A DNA stretch of 62,395 nt from Candidatus Rokuibacteriota bacterium (GCA_030647435.1 JAUSJX010000123.1:1-62395); one strand, 5' to 3'. Positions 41,174 to 51,130 are shown, counted from the stretch's first letter. The notes: generated from the sequence alone by a model not told the origin. Program-made: numbers and translations.

Positions 41174-42382
41174 ATGGAATTTGAATACTCGAAGAAGACC
41201 AAGATGTACATGGAGCAGGTGACCGACTTCATGGGCAAGCACGTCTACCCGGCTGAGCCCGTGTTCCACGACCAGCTCAACCAGGGGCCGACGCGCTGGC
41301 AGGTGCCGCCCATCATGGAGGAGCTCAAGGCCAAGGCGCGCGAGCGCGGGCTCTGGAACCTCTTCCTGCCGGAGAGCGAGCGCGGCGCCGGGCTGACCAA
41401 CCTCGAGTACGCCCCGCTCTGCGAGATCATGGGCCGCTCTCCGATCGCGCCCGAGGCCTTCAACTGCTCGGCGCCGGACACCGGCAACATGGAGACCATC
41501 GAGCGCTACGGCTCGCCCGAGCAGAAGAAGCAGTGGCTCCAGCCTTTGCTCGAGGGCAAGATCCGCTCCGCCTTCGCCATGACGGAGCCCAAGGTGGCGT
41601 CGTCGGACGCGACGAACATCGAGTCCTCGATCACGCGCGACGGCGACTCCTACGTCATCAACGGCCACAAGTGGTGGACCTCGGGCATCGGCGACCCGCG
41701 CTGCCAGGTCCTGATCTTCATGGGCAAGACCGACGCCAAGAACTCCGACAAGTACAAGCAGCAGTCCATGATCCTCGTCCCGCGCGATGCCCCCGGCATC
41801 AAGGTCGTCCGGATGCTGACGGTCTTCGGCTACGACGACGCCCCCCACGGCCATGGAGAAGTCCTCTTCGAGAACGTGCGGGTGCCCGCCTCCAACATGC
41901 TGCTGGGCGAGGGCCGGGGCTTCGAGATCGCGCAGGGCCGGCTCGGGCCCGGGCGCATCCACCACTGCATGCGCCAGATCGGCGTCGCGGAGCGGGCGCT
42001 CGAGCTGATGTGCCGCCGCTCGACGAAGCGCATCGCCTTCGGCAAGCCGCTGGCCGACAACGACATCACGCTCGAGCGCATCGCCCAGTCGCGCATCGAC
42101 ATCGACCAGGCGCGGCTGCTCGTGCTTCACGCGGCCTACATGATGGACACGGTCGGGAACAAGGCGGCCCGGCAGGCCATCGCCGAGATCAAGGTCGCGG
42201 TGCCCAACATGACCCTGGCCGTCGTCGAGCGGGCCATGCAGCTCCACGGCGGCGGCGGCGTCAGCCAGGAGTTCCCGCTGGCCTTCATGTGGGCGCACTC
42301 GCGCACGCTCCGCTTCGCCGACGGGCCGGACGAAGTCCATCGGCGCCAGATCGGCCGCCTGGAGCTGCGCAAGCACGCCTAA
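41174..42382 (+). CDS. Acyl-CoA dehydrogenase (ACAD10/11-like)
   Basis: 402 residues from ATG 41174 with GGAGGGGCTCCC upstream. Typical ACAD order: helical N-domain ([19 protein letters not shown]), [20 protein letters not shown] (FAD/substrate strand), [39 protein letters not shown], and [20 protein letters not shown]. The long N-terminal helix and the TEP..ASSDATN motif resemble the ACAD10/11 subgroup, which acts on longer or modified acyl-CoAs. Uses FAD and an electron-transfer flavoprotein. Followed by a strong hairpin. Confidence 0.9.
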   Translation: MEFEYSKKTKMYMEQVTDFMGKHVYPAEPVFHDQLNQGPTRWQVPPIMEELKAKARERGLWNLFLPESERGAGLTNLEYAPLCEIMGRSPIAPEAFNCSAPDTGNMETIERYGSPEQKKQWLQPLLEGKIRSAFAMTEPKVASSDATNIESSITRDGDSYVINGHKWWTSGIGDPRCQVLIFMGKTDAKNSDKYKQQSMILVPRDAPGIKVVRMLTVFGYDDAPHGHGEVLFENVRVPASNMLLGEGRGFEIAQGRLGPGRIHHCMRQIGVAERALELMCRRSTKRIAFGKPLADNDITLERIAQSRIDIDQARLLVLHAAYMMDTVGNKAARQAIAEIKVAVPNMTLAVVERAMQLHGGGGVSQEFPLAFMWAHSRTLRFADGPDEVHRRQIGRLELRKHA

Positions 42383-42388
42383 CCCCGC

Positions 42389-42501
42389 CCCCTCACCCTA
42401 CCCTCTCCCCCGCGACGGGGGAGAGGGAGTCTTCGGAACCCTCTCCCCTCCGAGGGGCCTTCGTGACCCTCTCCCCTCTGGGGAGAGGGTAGGGTGAGGG
42501 G
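42389..42501. repeat. Long intergenic hairpin repeat between convergent genes
   Basis: CCCCTCACCCTACCCTCTCC(CC) at 42389-42410 and its exact 22-base reverse complement at 42480-42501 form the outer stem. The centre holds further GGGGAGAGGG/CCCTCTCCCC segments that can pair in alternative ways. It fills the gap between the acyl-CoA dehydrogenase and EamA genes and may stop transcription from both. Same family as 36921-37010. Confidence 0.8.
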
Positions 42502-42507
42502 CGACTC

Positions 42508-43398
42508 CTAGATCCGCAGCAGAGCCAGCCCCGCCACCGTAACGAGCGTGCCGAGGACGGCGCGCGCGGTCAGCCGCTCTCCGAGGAAGACGAGCCCGAG
42601 CGGGATCGCGAAAAGCGGTGACGTCGAGGACAGCACCGCCGCGACCGCGACGTCGGCGAGCTTCACCCCGGTGACGAAGAGCACCGAGCTTCCGGCGGTC
42701 ACCGCTCCGAGAAACGCCACGCGCAGAAAGACGCCGCGCCCCGCGCGGCCCATCTGAGTCGCCGCGCCCCAGCCCCACGGCGTCGCCAGCAGCACGAGCC
42801 CGGCCAGCGGCAGCCGTACCGCCTGCGCCGTCACCGCGTCCAGCGAGCCCATGGCGGGCTTGAGCAGGAGCAGGGAGACGGCCCACGCGACGGAGGCGGC
42901 TGTCGCCGCGCCCAGGCCGAAGCCGGTGCGCCCGTGGCGAGGGCCGCTGGCCGGGCGCGCGAAGACGATCAGCGCGAGCCCCGACAGCGTGACGAGCGAG
43001 GCCGCCGCGACCGCGAGCGTGATCGGCTCGTCGAGGAAGATCGCCGCCAGGATGGCGCCGATCAACGGGTAGGTCATGGTCACGGTCATGGCGGGCGCCA
43101 GGCCCAGGTAGCGCGCGCTCTCGAAGAACGCGACGTCCCCCACGCCGATCGCGATGATGACGGAGACGGCGAGGAGCGCGAGCGTGCCCGGCGGCACCGC
43201 GACGAGGGTCACGAGCCCGCCTACGGTCAGCACCCACACCAGGAGCAGCGAGCCGCCGATGAGCGAGCGCAGGATGCTGACCGCGACCGACCCCAGCGGC
43301 GGGGAGACGGTGCGGACGAGGAGGCTGATCACCGCCCAGGTGATCGCCGAGCCGAGCGCGCAGAGGGCGCCTACTGCCTGCGGGGAGAGAAAAGTCAC
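42508..43398 (-). CDS. EamA-family (DMT) membrane transporter
   Basis: 296 residues with ten hydrophobic helices in two five-helix EamA repeats: GALCALGSAITWAVISLLVR, YLGLAPAMTVTMTYPLIGAI, FLDEPITLAVAAASLVTLSG in the first; GAATAASVAWAVSLLLLKPA and SSTSPLFAIPLGLVFLGERL in the second. Such proteins export amino acids or other small metabolites. ATG 43398. Divergent from the transketolase-like gene, 44 bases apart, so promoters overlap. Substrate unknown. Confidence 0.87.
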   Translation of the reverse strand: MTFLSPQAVGALCALGSAITWAVISLLVRTVSPPLGSVAVSILRSLIGGSLLLVWVLTVGGLVTLVAVPPGTLALLAVSVIIAIGVGDVAFFESARYLGLAPAMTVTMTYPLIGAILAAIFLDEPITLAVAAASLVTLSGLALIVFARPASGPRHGRTGFGLGAATAASVAWAVSLLLLKPAMGSLDAVTAQAVRLPLAGLVLLATPWGWGAATQMGRAGRGVFLRVAFLGAVTAGSSVLFVTGVKLADVAVAAVLSSTSPLFAIPLGLVFLGERLTARAVLGTLVTVAGLALLRI

Positions 43399-43442
43399 GC
43401 CGAGTCCTTACGATACCAGACGCCACGGAATGAGCTAAGGTT

Positions 43443-45761
43443 ATGGAGCCGATGGCCTCCGCCGATCCGCGCGCCGATCTGGCCGTGCTCGAGAGCATCC
43501 AGCACCGGGTGCTGTGGCTCGCCGCGCTCACCGTCCACCACGCCAACACCCGCCCCAACCCCGACGGCACCAAGATCGGGGGGCATCAACCTTCGTCCTC
43601 ATCGGTGGTCAGCCTCATGACCGCGCTCTACTTCGGCGCGCTCCGCGAGGGCGACCTGGTGGCGTCAAAGGCCCACGCCTCACCCGTGCTCTACGCGATC
43701 GAGTACCTGCGCGGCCGTCTCGCCGCCGACGATCTCCGGAGCCTGCGCGCGCTCGGCGGGCTCCAGGCCTACCCGAGCCGCAGGAAGAACCCCTCCATCA
43801 TCGACCTCTCGACGGGCTCCATGGGGTTGGGAGCGGTGACGGCGACGTTCGCCGCGCTGGCACGGCGATACATCGGCGACCACTGGGACGCGCGCCCGGG
43901 CGGACGCTTCATCGCGATCGTGGGCGACGCCGAGCTCGACGAGGGCAACGTATGGGAGTCGCTCCTCGAAGAGCACGTGGCGGGGCTGGGTAACCTTCTC
44001 TGGATCGTAGACATGAACCGCCAGAGCCTCGATCGCGTCACTCCGGACGGCCGGCGGCGCCAGATCGCCGACTGGTTCGGCGCCGCAGGCTGGCGCGTCA
44101 TCGAGCTGCGATGGGGGCGGCGGCTCCAGGCGCTCTTCGCCAAGCGGGGCGGGGAGCGTCTCCGGGTCCGTCTCGAGACCATGGCGAACGCGGAGTACCA
44201 GGCGCTGCTTCGACGTCCCGCCGGCATGGTGCGCAAGGGGCTCGTCACGGCCCCCGACGGACAAGTGGACGGAGCGCTCGACCGGGTCGTGGGAAATCTC
44301 TCCGACGAAGCGCTCGCCGCCGCCGTCGCCGACGTGGGAGGCCACGATCTCCCGCTGATCCTCGACGCCCTCGACGAGGCTGGGAGCCAGCGGGACAGGC
44401 CCTCCGTCATCCTGGCGCAGACCATCAAGGGCTGGGGGCTGCCGCTGGCGGGCGATCCCATGAACCACGGCGCGCTCCTGACCGCCGCGCAGATGGAGAC
44501 GCTGCGCGAATCGCTTGGAGTGCCCGCGGGGATGGAATGGAGCGCCTTCCCCGAGTCGAGCCCCGAAGCACGGTGGATCCGGGGCCGTCCCGCGCCCTTC
44601 TCCGAGCCGCCGCTCCTGGGTGACGCGCCCGTCATTCCCGAGAGCCTGAACGAAAGTTACCCGCCGCAGTCCTCGAGCCAGGAGGCTTTCGGGCGCGCGC
44701 TCGGCAGGCTCGGCCGCCTGCCCGCGGGCGAGCACATCGTCACGCTTTCCGCCGACGTCGCCGTGACCACCCACCTCGCGGGATGGATCAATCGGAAGGG
44801 TGTGTGGGCGCCCTTAGCAAGGCCCGACTTCTTCGCCGGGACGCCGCAGGCAATGCAGTGGAAGGAGTCCCCCGCGGGACAGCACGTCGAGCTCGGCATC
44901 GCCGAGCACAACCTCTTCCTGGCGCTGGGCGCCTTCGGCCTCTCGCGCGAGCTCTCCGGCGTGCCGCTCCTGCCCATCGGCACGCTCTACGACCCTTTCG
45001 TCACGCGCGGACTCGACGCCCTGTACCACGCGCTCTACGCGGGAGCAAAGTTCATCGTCGTCGCGACGCCCTCGGGCGTGAGCCTCTCGCCCGAGGGCGG
45101 GGCCCACCAGTCCGTGATCACCCCCGGGATCGGCGTCGCGCTGCCCGCCATCGCATACTACGAGCCCGCGTTCGCGCTCGAGGTCGAGTGGATCCTCCTC
45201 GACGCGCTCGAGTCGCTCCTCGATCGCGAGAGGGGCGAGAGCCTCTACCTGCGCCTCTCCACCAAGCCCGTCGTCCAATCACTGGCGCCAGCGCCGAGCC
45301 CGGAGTATCGGCGCGCCGTGCTCAAGGGCGGCTACAGGCTGATCGACGCGCGCGGCGAGGCGGGGTGGGATCCCGAGACCAACGCCGTCCACTTGTTCTC
45401 CGCGGGCGTCATGGTGCCCGAGGCCGTGGAGGCCGCGCGCGCGCTCCGCGCCGAGGGCGTCCTCGCCAGCGTCTTCGTGGTGACGAGCCCGGACAAGCTC
45501 TACCGGGGACTGCGCGACCCGCGCCCGTATCTCGAGGAGCTGGTCACGGCAGAGGAGGAAGGCGTGCCGGTCGTGTCGGTCCTCGACGGCCACTCACACG
45601 GCCTCGCCTTCCTCGGCTCGGCCCTGGGAGTGCCCCAGATGGCCCTCGGCGTGGACCACTTCGGCCAGTCCGGCAGCCGCCGCGACCTCTACGCCCACTA
45701 CGGCATCGACGCGCCCGCCATCACCCGCGCCGCGCTGACGCTACTCGGCCGCCAGCGCTAA
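43443..45761 (+). CDS. Transketolase/pyruvate dehydrogenase E1-like TPP enzyme (single chain)
   Basis: 772 residues. The N-terminal TPP domain has GLQAYPSRRKNPSIIDLSTG, LGAVTATFAALARRYIG and the cofactor motif VGDAELDEGNVWESLLEE; the Pyr domain starts near SQEAFGRALGRLGRLPAG with GIAEHNLFLALGAFGLSREL; a C-terminal transketolase-like domain follows (VHLFSAGVMVPEAVEAARAL). Layout matches homodimeric E1 (AceE-like) and transketolases, but HANTRPNPDGTKIGGHQPS is closer to AceE. It is shorter than AceE (about 885) and no E2/E3 genes are near, so the acyl acceptor is unclear. TAA abuts a hairpin repeat. Confidence 0.83.
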   Translation: MEPMASADPRADLAVLESIQHRVLWLAALTVHHANTRPNPDGTKIGGHQPSSSSVVSLMTALYFGALREGDLVASKAHASPVLYAIEYLRGRLAADDLRSLRALGGLQAYPSRRKNPSIIDLSTGSMGLGAVTATFAALARRYIGDHWDARPGGRFIAIVGDAELDEGNVWESLLEEHVAGLGNLLWIVDMNRQSLDRVTPDGRRRQIADWFGAAGWRVIELRWGRRLQALFAKRGGERLRVRLETMANAEYQALLRRPAGMVRKGLVTAPDGQVDGALDRVVGNLSDEALAAAVADVGGHDLPLILDALDEAGSQRDRPSVILAQTIKGWGLPLAGDPMNHGALLTAAQMETLRESLGVPAGMEWSAFPESSPEARWIRGRPAPFSEPPLLGDAPVIPESLNESYPPQSSSQEAFGRALGRLGRLPAGEHIVTLSADVAVTTHLAGWINRKGVWAPLARPDFFAGTPQAMQWKESPAGQHVELGIAEHNLFLALGAFGLSRELSGVPLLPIGTLYDPFVTRGLDALYHALYAGAKFIVVATPSGVSLSPEGGAHQSVITPGIGVALPAIAYYEPAFALEVEWILLDALESLLDRERGESLYLRLSTKPVVQSLAPAPSPEYRRAVLKGGYRLIDARGEAGWDPETNAVHLFSAGVMVPEAVEAARALRAEGVLASVFVVTSPDKLYRGLRDPRPYLEELVTAEEEGVPVVSVLDGHSHGLAFLGSALGVPQMALGVDHFGQSGSRRDLYAHYGIDAPAITRAALTLLGRQR

Positions 45762-45762
45762 G

Positions 45763-45858
45763 GGGGTCAGGTCTTGAAATCCAACATTTAGACTCGGCAC
45801 AAGATCGCGCGTAGCGGTCGGTTCTGATCGCCAATGTATGATTTCAAGACCTGACCCC
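45763..45858. repeat. Hairpin repeat, GGGGTCAGGTCTTGAAAT family, copy 2
   Basis: Left arm 45763-45788 and right arm 45833-45858 pair at 24 of 26 positions (shared outer GGGGTCAGGTCTTGAAAT). The 44-base centre differs completely from copy 1 at 34025-34116, so only the arms are conserved. It occupies the whole gap between two convergent genes, 1 base from one stop codon and 2 bases from the other. Confidence 0.85.
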
Positions 45859-45860
45859 GA

Positions 45861-47897
45861 TTAGGCGAGGCGGATGTCGAGCCAGCCGAGTGGTGTGACA
45901 GCTGCGCGCTCGTTCTCCCGCAGAACCACGGTGGTCGTAGAGGACTCGAAGATGGCCGGGCCTTTGACCTCGAGCCCGTGCCGCGCTCCCTCGAGGTCGT
46001 AGACGGGCACCTCTAGCCAGCGCCCGATATAGATGCGACGGCTCTTCGGCTGCGCGTCGCCGCTGGCGGCGGCTGGTCGCTCGGCGGGGAGGCTTGGGAG
46101 TAGGCCGACGACGGCGACGCGGGCGTTGACCAGGACCACGTCCTGGCCGGGCATGCTGTAGGTGTAGAGCTCCTCGTGGCGGCGGTGGAAGCGCTCGACG
46201 ACCCGGTCCATGAGGTCTGCGGCGTCCACATTCACGTCCTCGAGCGGGACGGTGATCTCGAAGGTCTGCTCGCCGTAGCGCATGTCCACGGCGTGACGCA
46301 CCCGAACGCGTCCCGCGAAGTCCGCGCCGAGGCGACGACGGCCTTCCGCCTCCATGTCTTTGAAGAGCTTGCGGAGCCGCGCTCCGCCGACCTTCTGCGC
46401 TTCGCCGACGTGGGTCAGCACCAGCTCGTGGCGGAGATCGGTGGCGAGCATGCCCCACGCCGAGAGCACGGCGGCGACCCGCGGTACGACGACGCGAGTG
46501 ATCTCGAGCATCCGCGCGAGTTCAGTGACGTGGAGCCCCGCCGCGCCGCCGAAGGCCAGGAGCGCGAAACGGCGCGGGTCGGCGCCGCGGCGCACCGAGA
46601 CGAGACGAATGCCCTCGGCCATGTTGGTGTTGACGACGCGCTGGATGCCTTCCGCCGCGGCCACGGTTGACGTGCCGAGCCGTTTCGCCACCGCGCCGAC
46701 CGCGCGCTCCGCCGCGTGTGCGTCGAGGCGCGCGCGCCCGCCCAGGAAGTTGGCGGGGTCGAGGAAGCCCATCACCACGTTGGCGTCGGTGACCGTCGCC
46801 GCCGCGCCGCCCCGGCCGTAGCAGGCCGGTCCCGGCACGGCGCCCGCGCTTTCCGGGCCGACGTGGAGGATGCCGCCCGCGTCGACGTAGGCGATCGATC
46901 CGCCGCCCGCGCCCAGCGTGTGGATGTCGATGGCCGGCAGCGCGACCTTGCTCGGCCCGACGGTCTTGTCGCCGCTCAGTTGGGGCTCGCCGTCCCGGAG
47001 GAGCGCGATGTCAGTGGAGGTGCCGCCCATGTCGAAGGTGATGAAGTCTCCGTGACTCAGGAGCCGCGCCGCGTGCCGGCTGCCCGCGATGCCGCCCGCG
47101 GGGCCCGAGAGCACCGCGCCGGCGGCGAGTCGCACGGAATCGGCGATGCCCGCCACGCCGCCGTGCGATTGCATGATCAGCACCTCGCGCGCATAGCCTC
47201 CCGCCTTGAGCCGTTCCGCGAGGCGCCCCAGGTAGGTCGCCAGGGCGGGACCGACATAAGCATTGACCACCGTGGTGCCGAAGCGCTCGTACTCCTTGAT
47301 CTGCGGCAGGACCTCGGATGACAGCGACACGTAGACGTCGGGGAGAAGACGCTCGAGGGCCCGGCGCGTCGCCCGCTCGTGGCTCGCGTTGGCGTAGGAG
47401 TGGAGGTAGCACACCGCGACAGAGTTGACGCCCATCTGCTTGAGCCGCGTGATGGCGGCCTCGAGGGAGCGGCGGTCGAGCGGCGTAGCGACCTTGCCGT
47501 CGAACCGCATGCGCTCCCTCACCCCGAGCCTGCGCCCGCGCGGGGCGAGCGGGATCGGCGGCGGCATGCGCAGGTTGTAGCGGTCGTCCTTGAGCCCCTC
47601 GCGCATCTCGATGATGTCGCGGTGGCCTTCCGTGGTCAGCATGCCGACCTTGGCACCCTTGCGCTCGAGGAGCGCGTTGGTCGCCACCGTCGTCCCGTGG
47701 ACGATGAGATCCGTCGCCGCCAGCAGGGACCGGGCGTCGGTGCCGAGCTCGGCCGCCAGGAGGCCCAGACCGTCCATCACGCCGATCGACGGATCCTCGG
47801 GCGTGGAGGCGGATTTCGCAATGACTACGCGGCCATCCCTATCCACTGCTACGAGATCGGTGAAGGTGCCGCCGACGTCGACGCCTATGCGGTACAT
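45861..47897 (-). CDS. hyuA: Hydantoinase/oxoprolinase family, subunit A
   Basis: 678 residues. YRIGVDVGGTFTDLVAVDRD and FITFDMGGTSTDIALLRDG are the two ATP/actin-fold phosphate loops of HyuA; HGTTVATNALLERKGAKVG, VLSGPAGGIAGSRHAARLL and IDIHTLGAGGGSIAYVDAGG are further family blocks. With HyuB it forms an ATP-dependent amidohydrolase opening N-methylhydantoin or 5-oxoproline, or an acetone/acetophenone carboxylase-like enzyme. ATG 47897 lies one base after the HyuB stop, so the two are coupled. Which ring or ketone is used is not readable. Confidence 0.9.
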   Translation of the reverse strand: MYRIGVDVGGTFTDLVAVDRDGRVVIAKSASTPEDPSIGVMDGLGLLAAELGTDARSLLAATDLIVHGTTVATNALLERKGAKVGMLTTEGHRDIIEMREGLKDDRYNLRMPPPIPLAPRGRRLGVRERMRFDGKVATPLDRRSLEAAITRLKQMGVNSVAVCYLHSYANASHERATRRALERLLPDVYVSLSSEVLPQIKEYERFGTTVVNAYVGPALATYLGRLAERLKAGGYAREVLIMQSHGGVAGIADSVRLAAGAVLSGPAGGIAGSRHAARLLSHGDFITFDMGGTSTDIALLRDGEPQLSGDKTVGPSKVALPAIDIHTLGAGGGSIAYVDAGGILHVGPESAGAVPGPACYGRGGAAATVTDANVVMGFLDPANFLGGRARLDAHAAERAVGAVAKRLGTSTVAAAEGIQRVVNTNMAEGIRLVSVRRGADPRRFALLAFGGAAGLHVTELARMLEITRVVVPRVAAVLSAWGMLATDLRHELVLTHVGEAQKVGGARLRKLFKDMEAEGRRRLGADFAGRVRVRHAVDMRYGEQTFEITVPLEDVNVDAADLMDRVVERFHRRHEELYTYSMPGQDVVLVNARVAVVGLLPSLPAERPAAASGDAQPKSRRIYIGRWLEVPVYDLEGARHGLEVKGPAIFESSTTTVVLRENERAAVTPLGWLDIRLA

Positions 47898-47898
47898 G

Positions 47899-49575
47899 TC
47901 ACCGGCTCCCGCGCTTCCGGCCGCGCGAGCCGGTCTTCCGCCTCACGAAGCCGTTCTCGAGGTCGGAGGCGCGGGCCGCCGGCTCACGGCGCGACGGCTT
48001 GCCCCAGCCGCCGCCGCCAGCGGAGACGATGTCGAAGACGGCGCCGGGCGGGATGGGAATGCCGACCTCCTTGGTCTTGAGGACGCGCCGCATGCCGCCG
48101 GCCAGCATGACGTAGCGGTGGGGCAGGCCGTCCTTGCCGCCGAGGATGCCGTACGAGGGGTGGCGCACGCCGTCGCCGGCCGTGTTGCCCTTGGCGAGCT
48201 CGGTCGTTTCCATCCGCAATGTCAGAACGGATCCCACCCCGCCGCGGAACTGTCCGTCGCCGAAGGAGTCGGGACGGAATTCGTGGCGCTCGAAGAACAG
48301 CGGGAAACGCGCCTCGGCCACCTCGACGCTGCCGAACTTGATGCCGCCTGCCGCCTGGCCTTCGCCGGCGGTCTCCCACCCGTCACCGGCGGAGGAGGCG
48401 CCACCGCCGCCGCGCGCGTGAAAGAGATGCCAGATGAAGGGGCGGTGGGTGCGCGGGTTCTTGCCCGAGATCGCGATGCGGAAGCGCCGCGACCAGCCGG
48501 CCAGGGCGCGATCGGGGCAGGCGCCGGCCAGCGCCTTGATGACTGCTTCCGCCACCTCTTGCGCACAATGATTGGTGGCGAGCGTCACGGGCGCCGGCGG
48601 ATAGGGCCACACGATGGTGCCCTGCTTCGCTTTGATCTCGACCGGACGGAAGGTGCCCTCGTTCTTCGGGATGCGCGGGTCGAGGAGGTAGGCCAGCGCC
48701 ATGTGCACCGCCGAGATCGTGTTCGGGTACGAGGAGTTGACGAAGCCGATCACCTGCGGGTCGCATTGCGTGAGATCCACGATCAGGGAGTCGCCCTTCT
48801 TCGTCACGGTGGCGCGGAGCTTGATGTCCTCGATGCCGTGTCCGTCGTCGTCGAGGATGGAGAGCCCGCGGTAGACGCCGTCCTTCCATCCCCGGATGCA
48901 GGCGCGGCTCTGGCGCTCGGCGCTGTCCAGGACCTCTCCCACCGCCGTGGTCGCGGTCTCGATGCCGTAGTCGTCTACCAGCTTGAGAAGCCTTCTCTCC
49001 CCCACGCGCGCCGAGCCCAGCATGGCGCGAAGGTCGCCCAGAAAGTCGCTCGGGTGGCGAACGTTGAGGGCGACCATCTGCATCACGTCGTCGCGGAGCT
49101 GTCCTGCGTCGTAGAGCTTGAGCGGCGGGATGCGGATGCCTTCCTGCCAGATCTCGGTCGCTCCCGGGTTGTAGGCCCCGTGGGTGGCGCCGCCGATGTC
49201 GCTCTGGTGCGCCCGGTTGATGGACCAGAAGGCGAGGCGCTCGCCGACGAAGACCGGTAGTAGCACGGTCAGGTCCGGCAGATGGTTGCCGCCGTGGTAC
49301 GGATCGTTGAGCAGGTACATGTCGCCGGGGCGTATGCGTCCCGCGAAGTACTCGGCGACCGCCTTGACGGCCCACGGCAGCGCGCCCACGTGGATGGGCA
49401 CGTGCTCGGCCTGGGCGGCGAGGCGGCCTTGGCCGTCGAAGACGGCGGTCGAGAAGTCGCGGCTCGAGTTGAGGATCTGCGAGTACGCGGTGCGGAGCAT
49501 GGCCTCGCCCATCTCCTGGACGATGGACTCGAGGCGGTGCTGGATGACCGAGACGGTGATGCGGTCGAGGGCCAT
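47899..49575 (-). CDS. hyuB: Hydantoinase/oxoprolinase family, subunit B
   Basis: 558 residues: ITVSVIQHRLESIVQEMGEA, LRTAYSQILNSSRDFSTAVF, DMYLLNDPYHGGNHLPDLTV (DPY.GG.H metal/active region), GGVGSVLTLRMETTELAKG and FDIVSAGGGGWGKPSRREP are typical of HyuB. The C-terminus ends in a basic tail (RRKTGSRGRKRGSR). Partner of HyuA. Divergent from the ABC importer operon with 139 bases between, suggesting joint control and that the importer brings in its substrate. Confidence 0.9.
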   Translation of the reverse strand: MALDRITVSVIQHRLESIVQEMGEAMLRTAYSQILNSSRDFSTAVFDGQGRLAAQAEHVPIHVGALPWAVKAVAEYFAGRIRPGDMYLLNDPYHGGNHLPDLTVLLPVFVGERLAFWSINRAHQSDIGGATHGAYNPGATEIWQEGIRIPPLKLYDAGQLRDDVMQMVALNVRHPSDFLGDLRAMLGSARVGERRLLKLVDDYGIETATTAVGEVLDSAERQSRACIRGWKDGVYRGLSILDDDGHGIEDIKLRATVTKKGDSLIVDLTQCDPQVIGFVNSSYPNTISAVHMALAYLLDPRIPKNEGTFRPVEIKAKQGTIVWPYPPAPVTLATNHCAQEVAEAVIKALAGACPDRALAGWSRRFRIAISGKNPRTHRPFIWHLFHARGGGGASSAGDGWETAGEGQAAGGIKFGSVEVAEARFPLFFERHEFRPDSFGDGQFRGGVGSVLTLRMETTELAKGNTAGDGVRHPSYGILGGKDGLPHRYVMLAGGMRRVLKTKEVGIPIPPGAVFDIVSAGGGGWGKPSRREPAARASDLENGFVRRKTGSRGRKRGSR

Positions 49576-49714
49576 GGTGTGCCTCCGGGACGAGCGGGGG
49601 ATCGGGAGTCTTTGCGCGACTGTACATCAGCGAAGCCTCCGCGGTATACTCCGTCGCGCCAGGGCCCCGATACGGGCGCATATGCTTCCCATCGCTCTCA
49701 AAGGAGACAAGTGA

Positions 49715-51130
49715 ATGGGTCAGACCCGCCGGCAGTTCCTCAAGACCACCGCCGTCGCCACGGGCGCCGCCGCCAGCACGCTCAGCTTTCCCATGGTGTC
49801 GCGGGGCCAGACGAAAAAGCTGACCGTCTGGTGGAACCGCGGCTACTACAAGGAAGAAGACGAGGCGATGCTGAAGATCGCCGAGGACTTCCGCAAGGCG
49901 AAGAACGTCGACCTCGACATCTCCTTCACGATCCAGGAGGACCTCCGCAACAAGATCATCAGTGCGTTGACGGCCCGCCGCGGACCCGACGTGGCGTTCT
50001 GTTTCTACAACGACTGGGAGATCATGCCCAAGTACGCTTGGGAAGGCCAGCTCGTCGACACCACCGACACCATCAACGAGCTGAAGCCGCGCTACATCGA
50101 GAAGTTCCTCGAGGCGGCGTACTGCTACGACAACAAGGCCAAGAAGCGCGCGTACTACGGTGTGCCGATCGAAGCCCAGACCATGCACATCCATTACTGG
50201 AAGGAACTCCTGAAGGAGGCCGGCCTGCCGGACGACCCGGCCAAGATCCCCATGAAGTGGGACGAGTACTGGGCGTTCTGGAAGAAGGCGCAGGATAACC
50301 TGCGCAAGAAGGACCCGGCCAAGTACGGCAAGGTCTACGGCATCGGCATGACGGAGTCCTCCACCGCCTCCGACACCATCTACAACTTCGAGATGGCGCT
50401 CCTCTCGTACAACGGGCAGGTGTTCTCGGACGACGGCAAGGTGGTGGCCGACGAGCCGAAGAACAGGGAGGCGATCGCCAAGGCGCTCAAGTTCTTCGGC
50501 GAGCTGTTCCTCTCTGGCTACGTGCCGCCCGACACGCTCAACTGGTCGGACGGCGACAACAACGCCAATTTCCATTCGAAGTCCATCGTCATGACACCGA
50601 ACCCGTCGGTCAGCATCCCGGCGCACCACTACTTCAACGCGCCGGACAACTACTTCAACAAGAGCGCGACCATCGAGTGGCCGGACGGGCCCGACGGCCG
50701 CAAGCCCACGTACATGATCGCGGTCAAGACCGTGATCCTCCCGAAGGACTCGGCCAACAAGAACCCCGACCTCGGCAAGGAGTTCGTCAAGTTCGTGGTC
50801 GATCCGAAGCGCTTCGCCGAGTACGTCAAGGGCGCCAACGGCCGCTGGTTCCCCGCCTTCAAGGATGTCGCCAGCGACCCCTTCTTCTCGCGCGGGCAGG
50901 TGGGCAAGGGCGGCGAGAAAGACCCGCATCTGCCGACCGTGACCAAGATCTACCTCGAGCGGAACACCAAGGTCTTCGAGCACTGGAAGAATCCGGCGAA
51001 CTCGCAGGTCTACGCCGAGAACGTCTGGGGCAAGGCCATGACACGAATCAACGTGGACAAGTGGTCGCCCGAGAAGGCGGCCGACGAAGCCATCGGTCGC
51101 GTCAAGACCATCGTCGCTCAGTGGCGGTAG
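49715..51130 (+). CDS. ABC transporter extracellular solute-binding protein (family 1), Tat-exported
   Basis: 471 residues with a twin-arginine signal (TRRQFLKTTAVATGAAAS, RR at residues 5-6) and AAAGGAGAC before ATG 49715. Mature blocks: KKLTVWWNRGYYKEEDEAML, RRGPDVAFCFYNDWEIMPKY, YYGVPIEAQTMHIHYWKELL and a C-terminal YAENVWGKAMTRI, as in sugar/polyol-type family 1 binding proteins. A TATACT box near 49652 may serve as -10. Tat export of a binding protein is less common and suggests folding before export. Two permease genes follow directly. Confidence 0.88.
   Translation: MGQTRRQFLKTTAVATGAAASTLSFPMVSRGQTKKLTVWWNRGYYKEEDEAMLKIAEDFRKAKNVDLDISFTIQEDLRNKIISALTARRGPDVAFCFYNDWEIMPKYAWEGQLVDTTDTINELKPRYIEKFLEAAYCYDNKAKKRAYYGVPIEAQTMHIHYWKELLKEAGLPDDPAKIPMKWDEYWAFWKKAQDNLRKKDPAKYGKVYGIGMTESSTASDTIYNFEMALLSYNGQVFSDDGKVVADEPKNREAIAKALKFFGELFLSGYVPPDTLNWSDGDNNANFHSKSIVMTPNPSVSIPAHHYFNAPDNYFNKSATIEWPDGPDGRKPTYMIAVKTVILPKDSANKNPDLGKEFVKFVVDPKRFAEYVKGANGRWFPAFKDVASDPFFSRGQVGKGGEKDPHLPTVTKIYLERNTKVFEHWKNPANSQVYAENVWGKAMTRINVDKWSPEKAADEAIGRVKTIVAQWR

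Noticed and set aside
48383-50983. 866-codon minus-strand frame across the hyuB start and the binding-protein gene
   Set aside because: Crosses two well-supported genes in opposite orientations; shadow frame.
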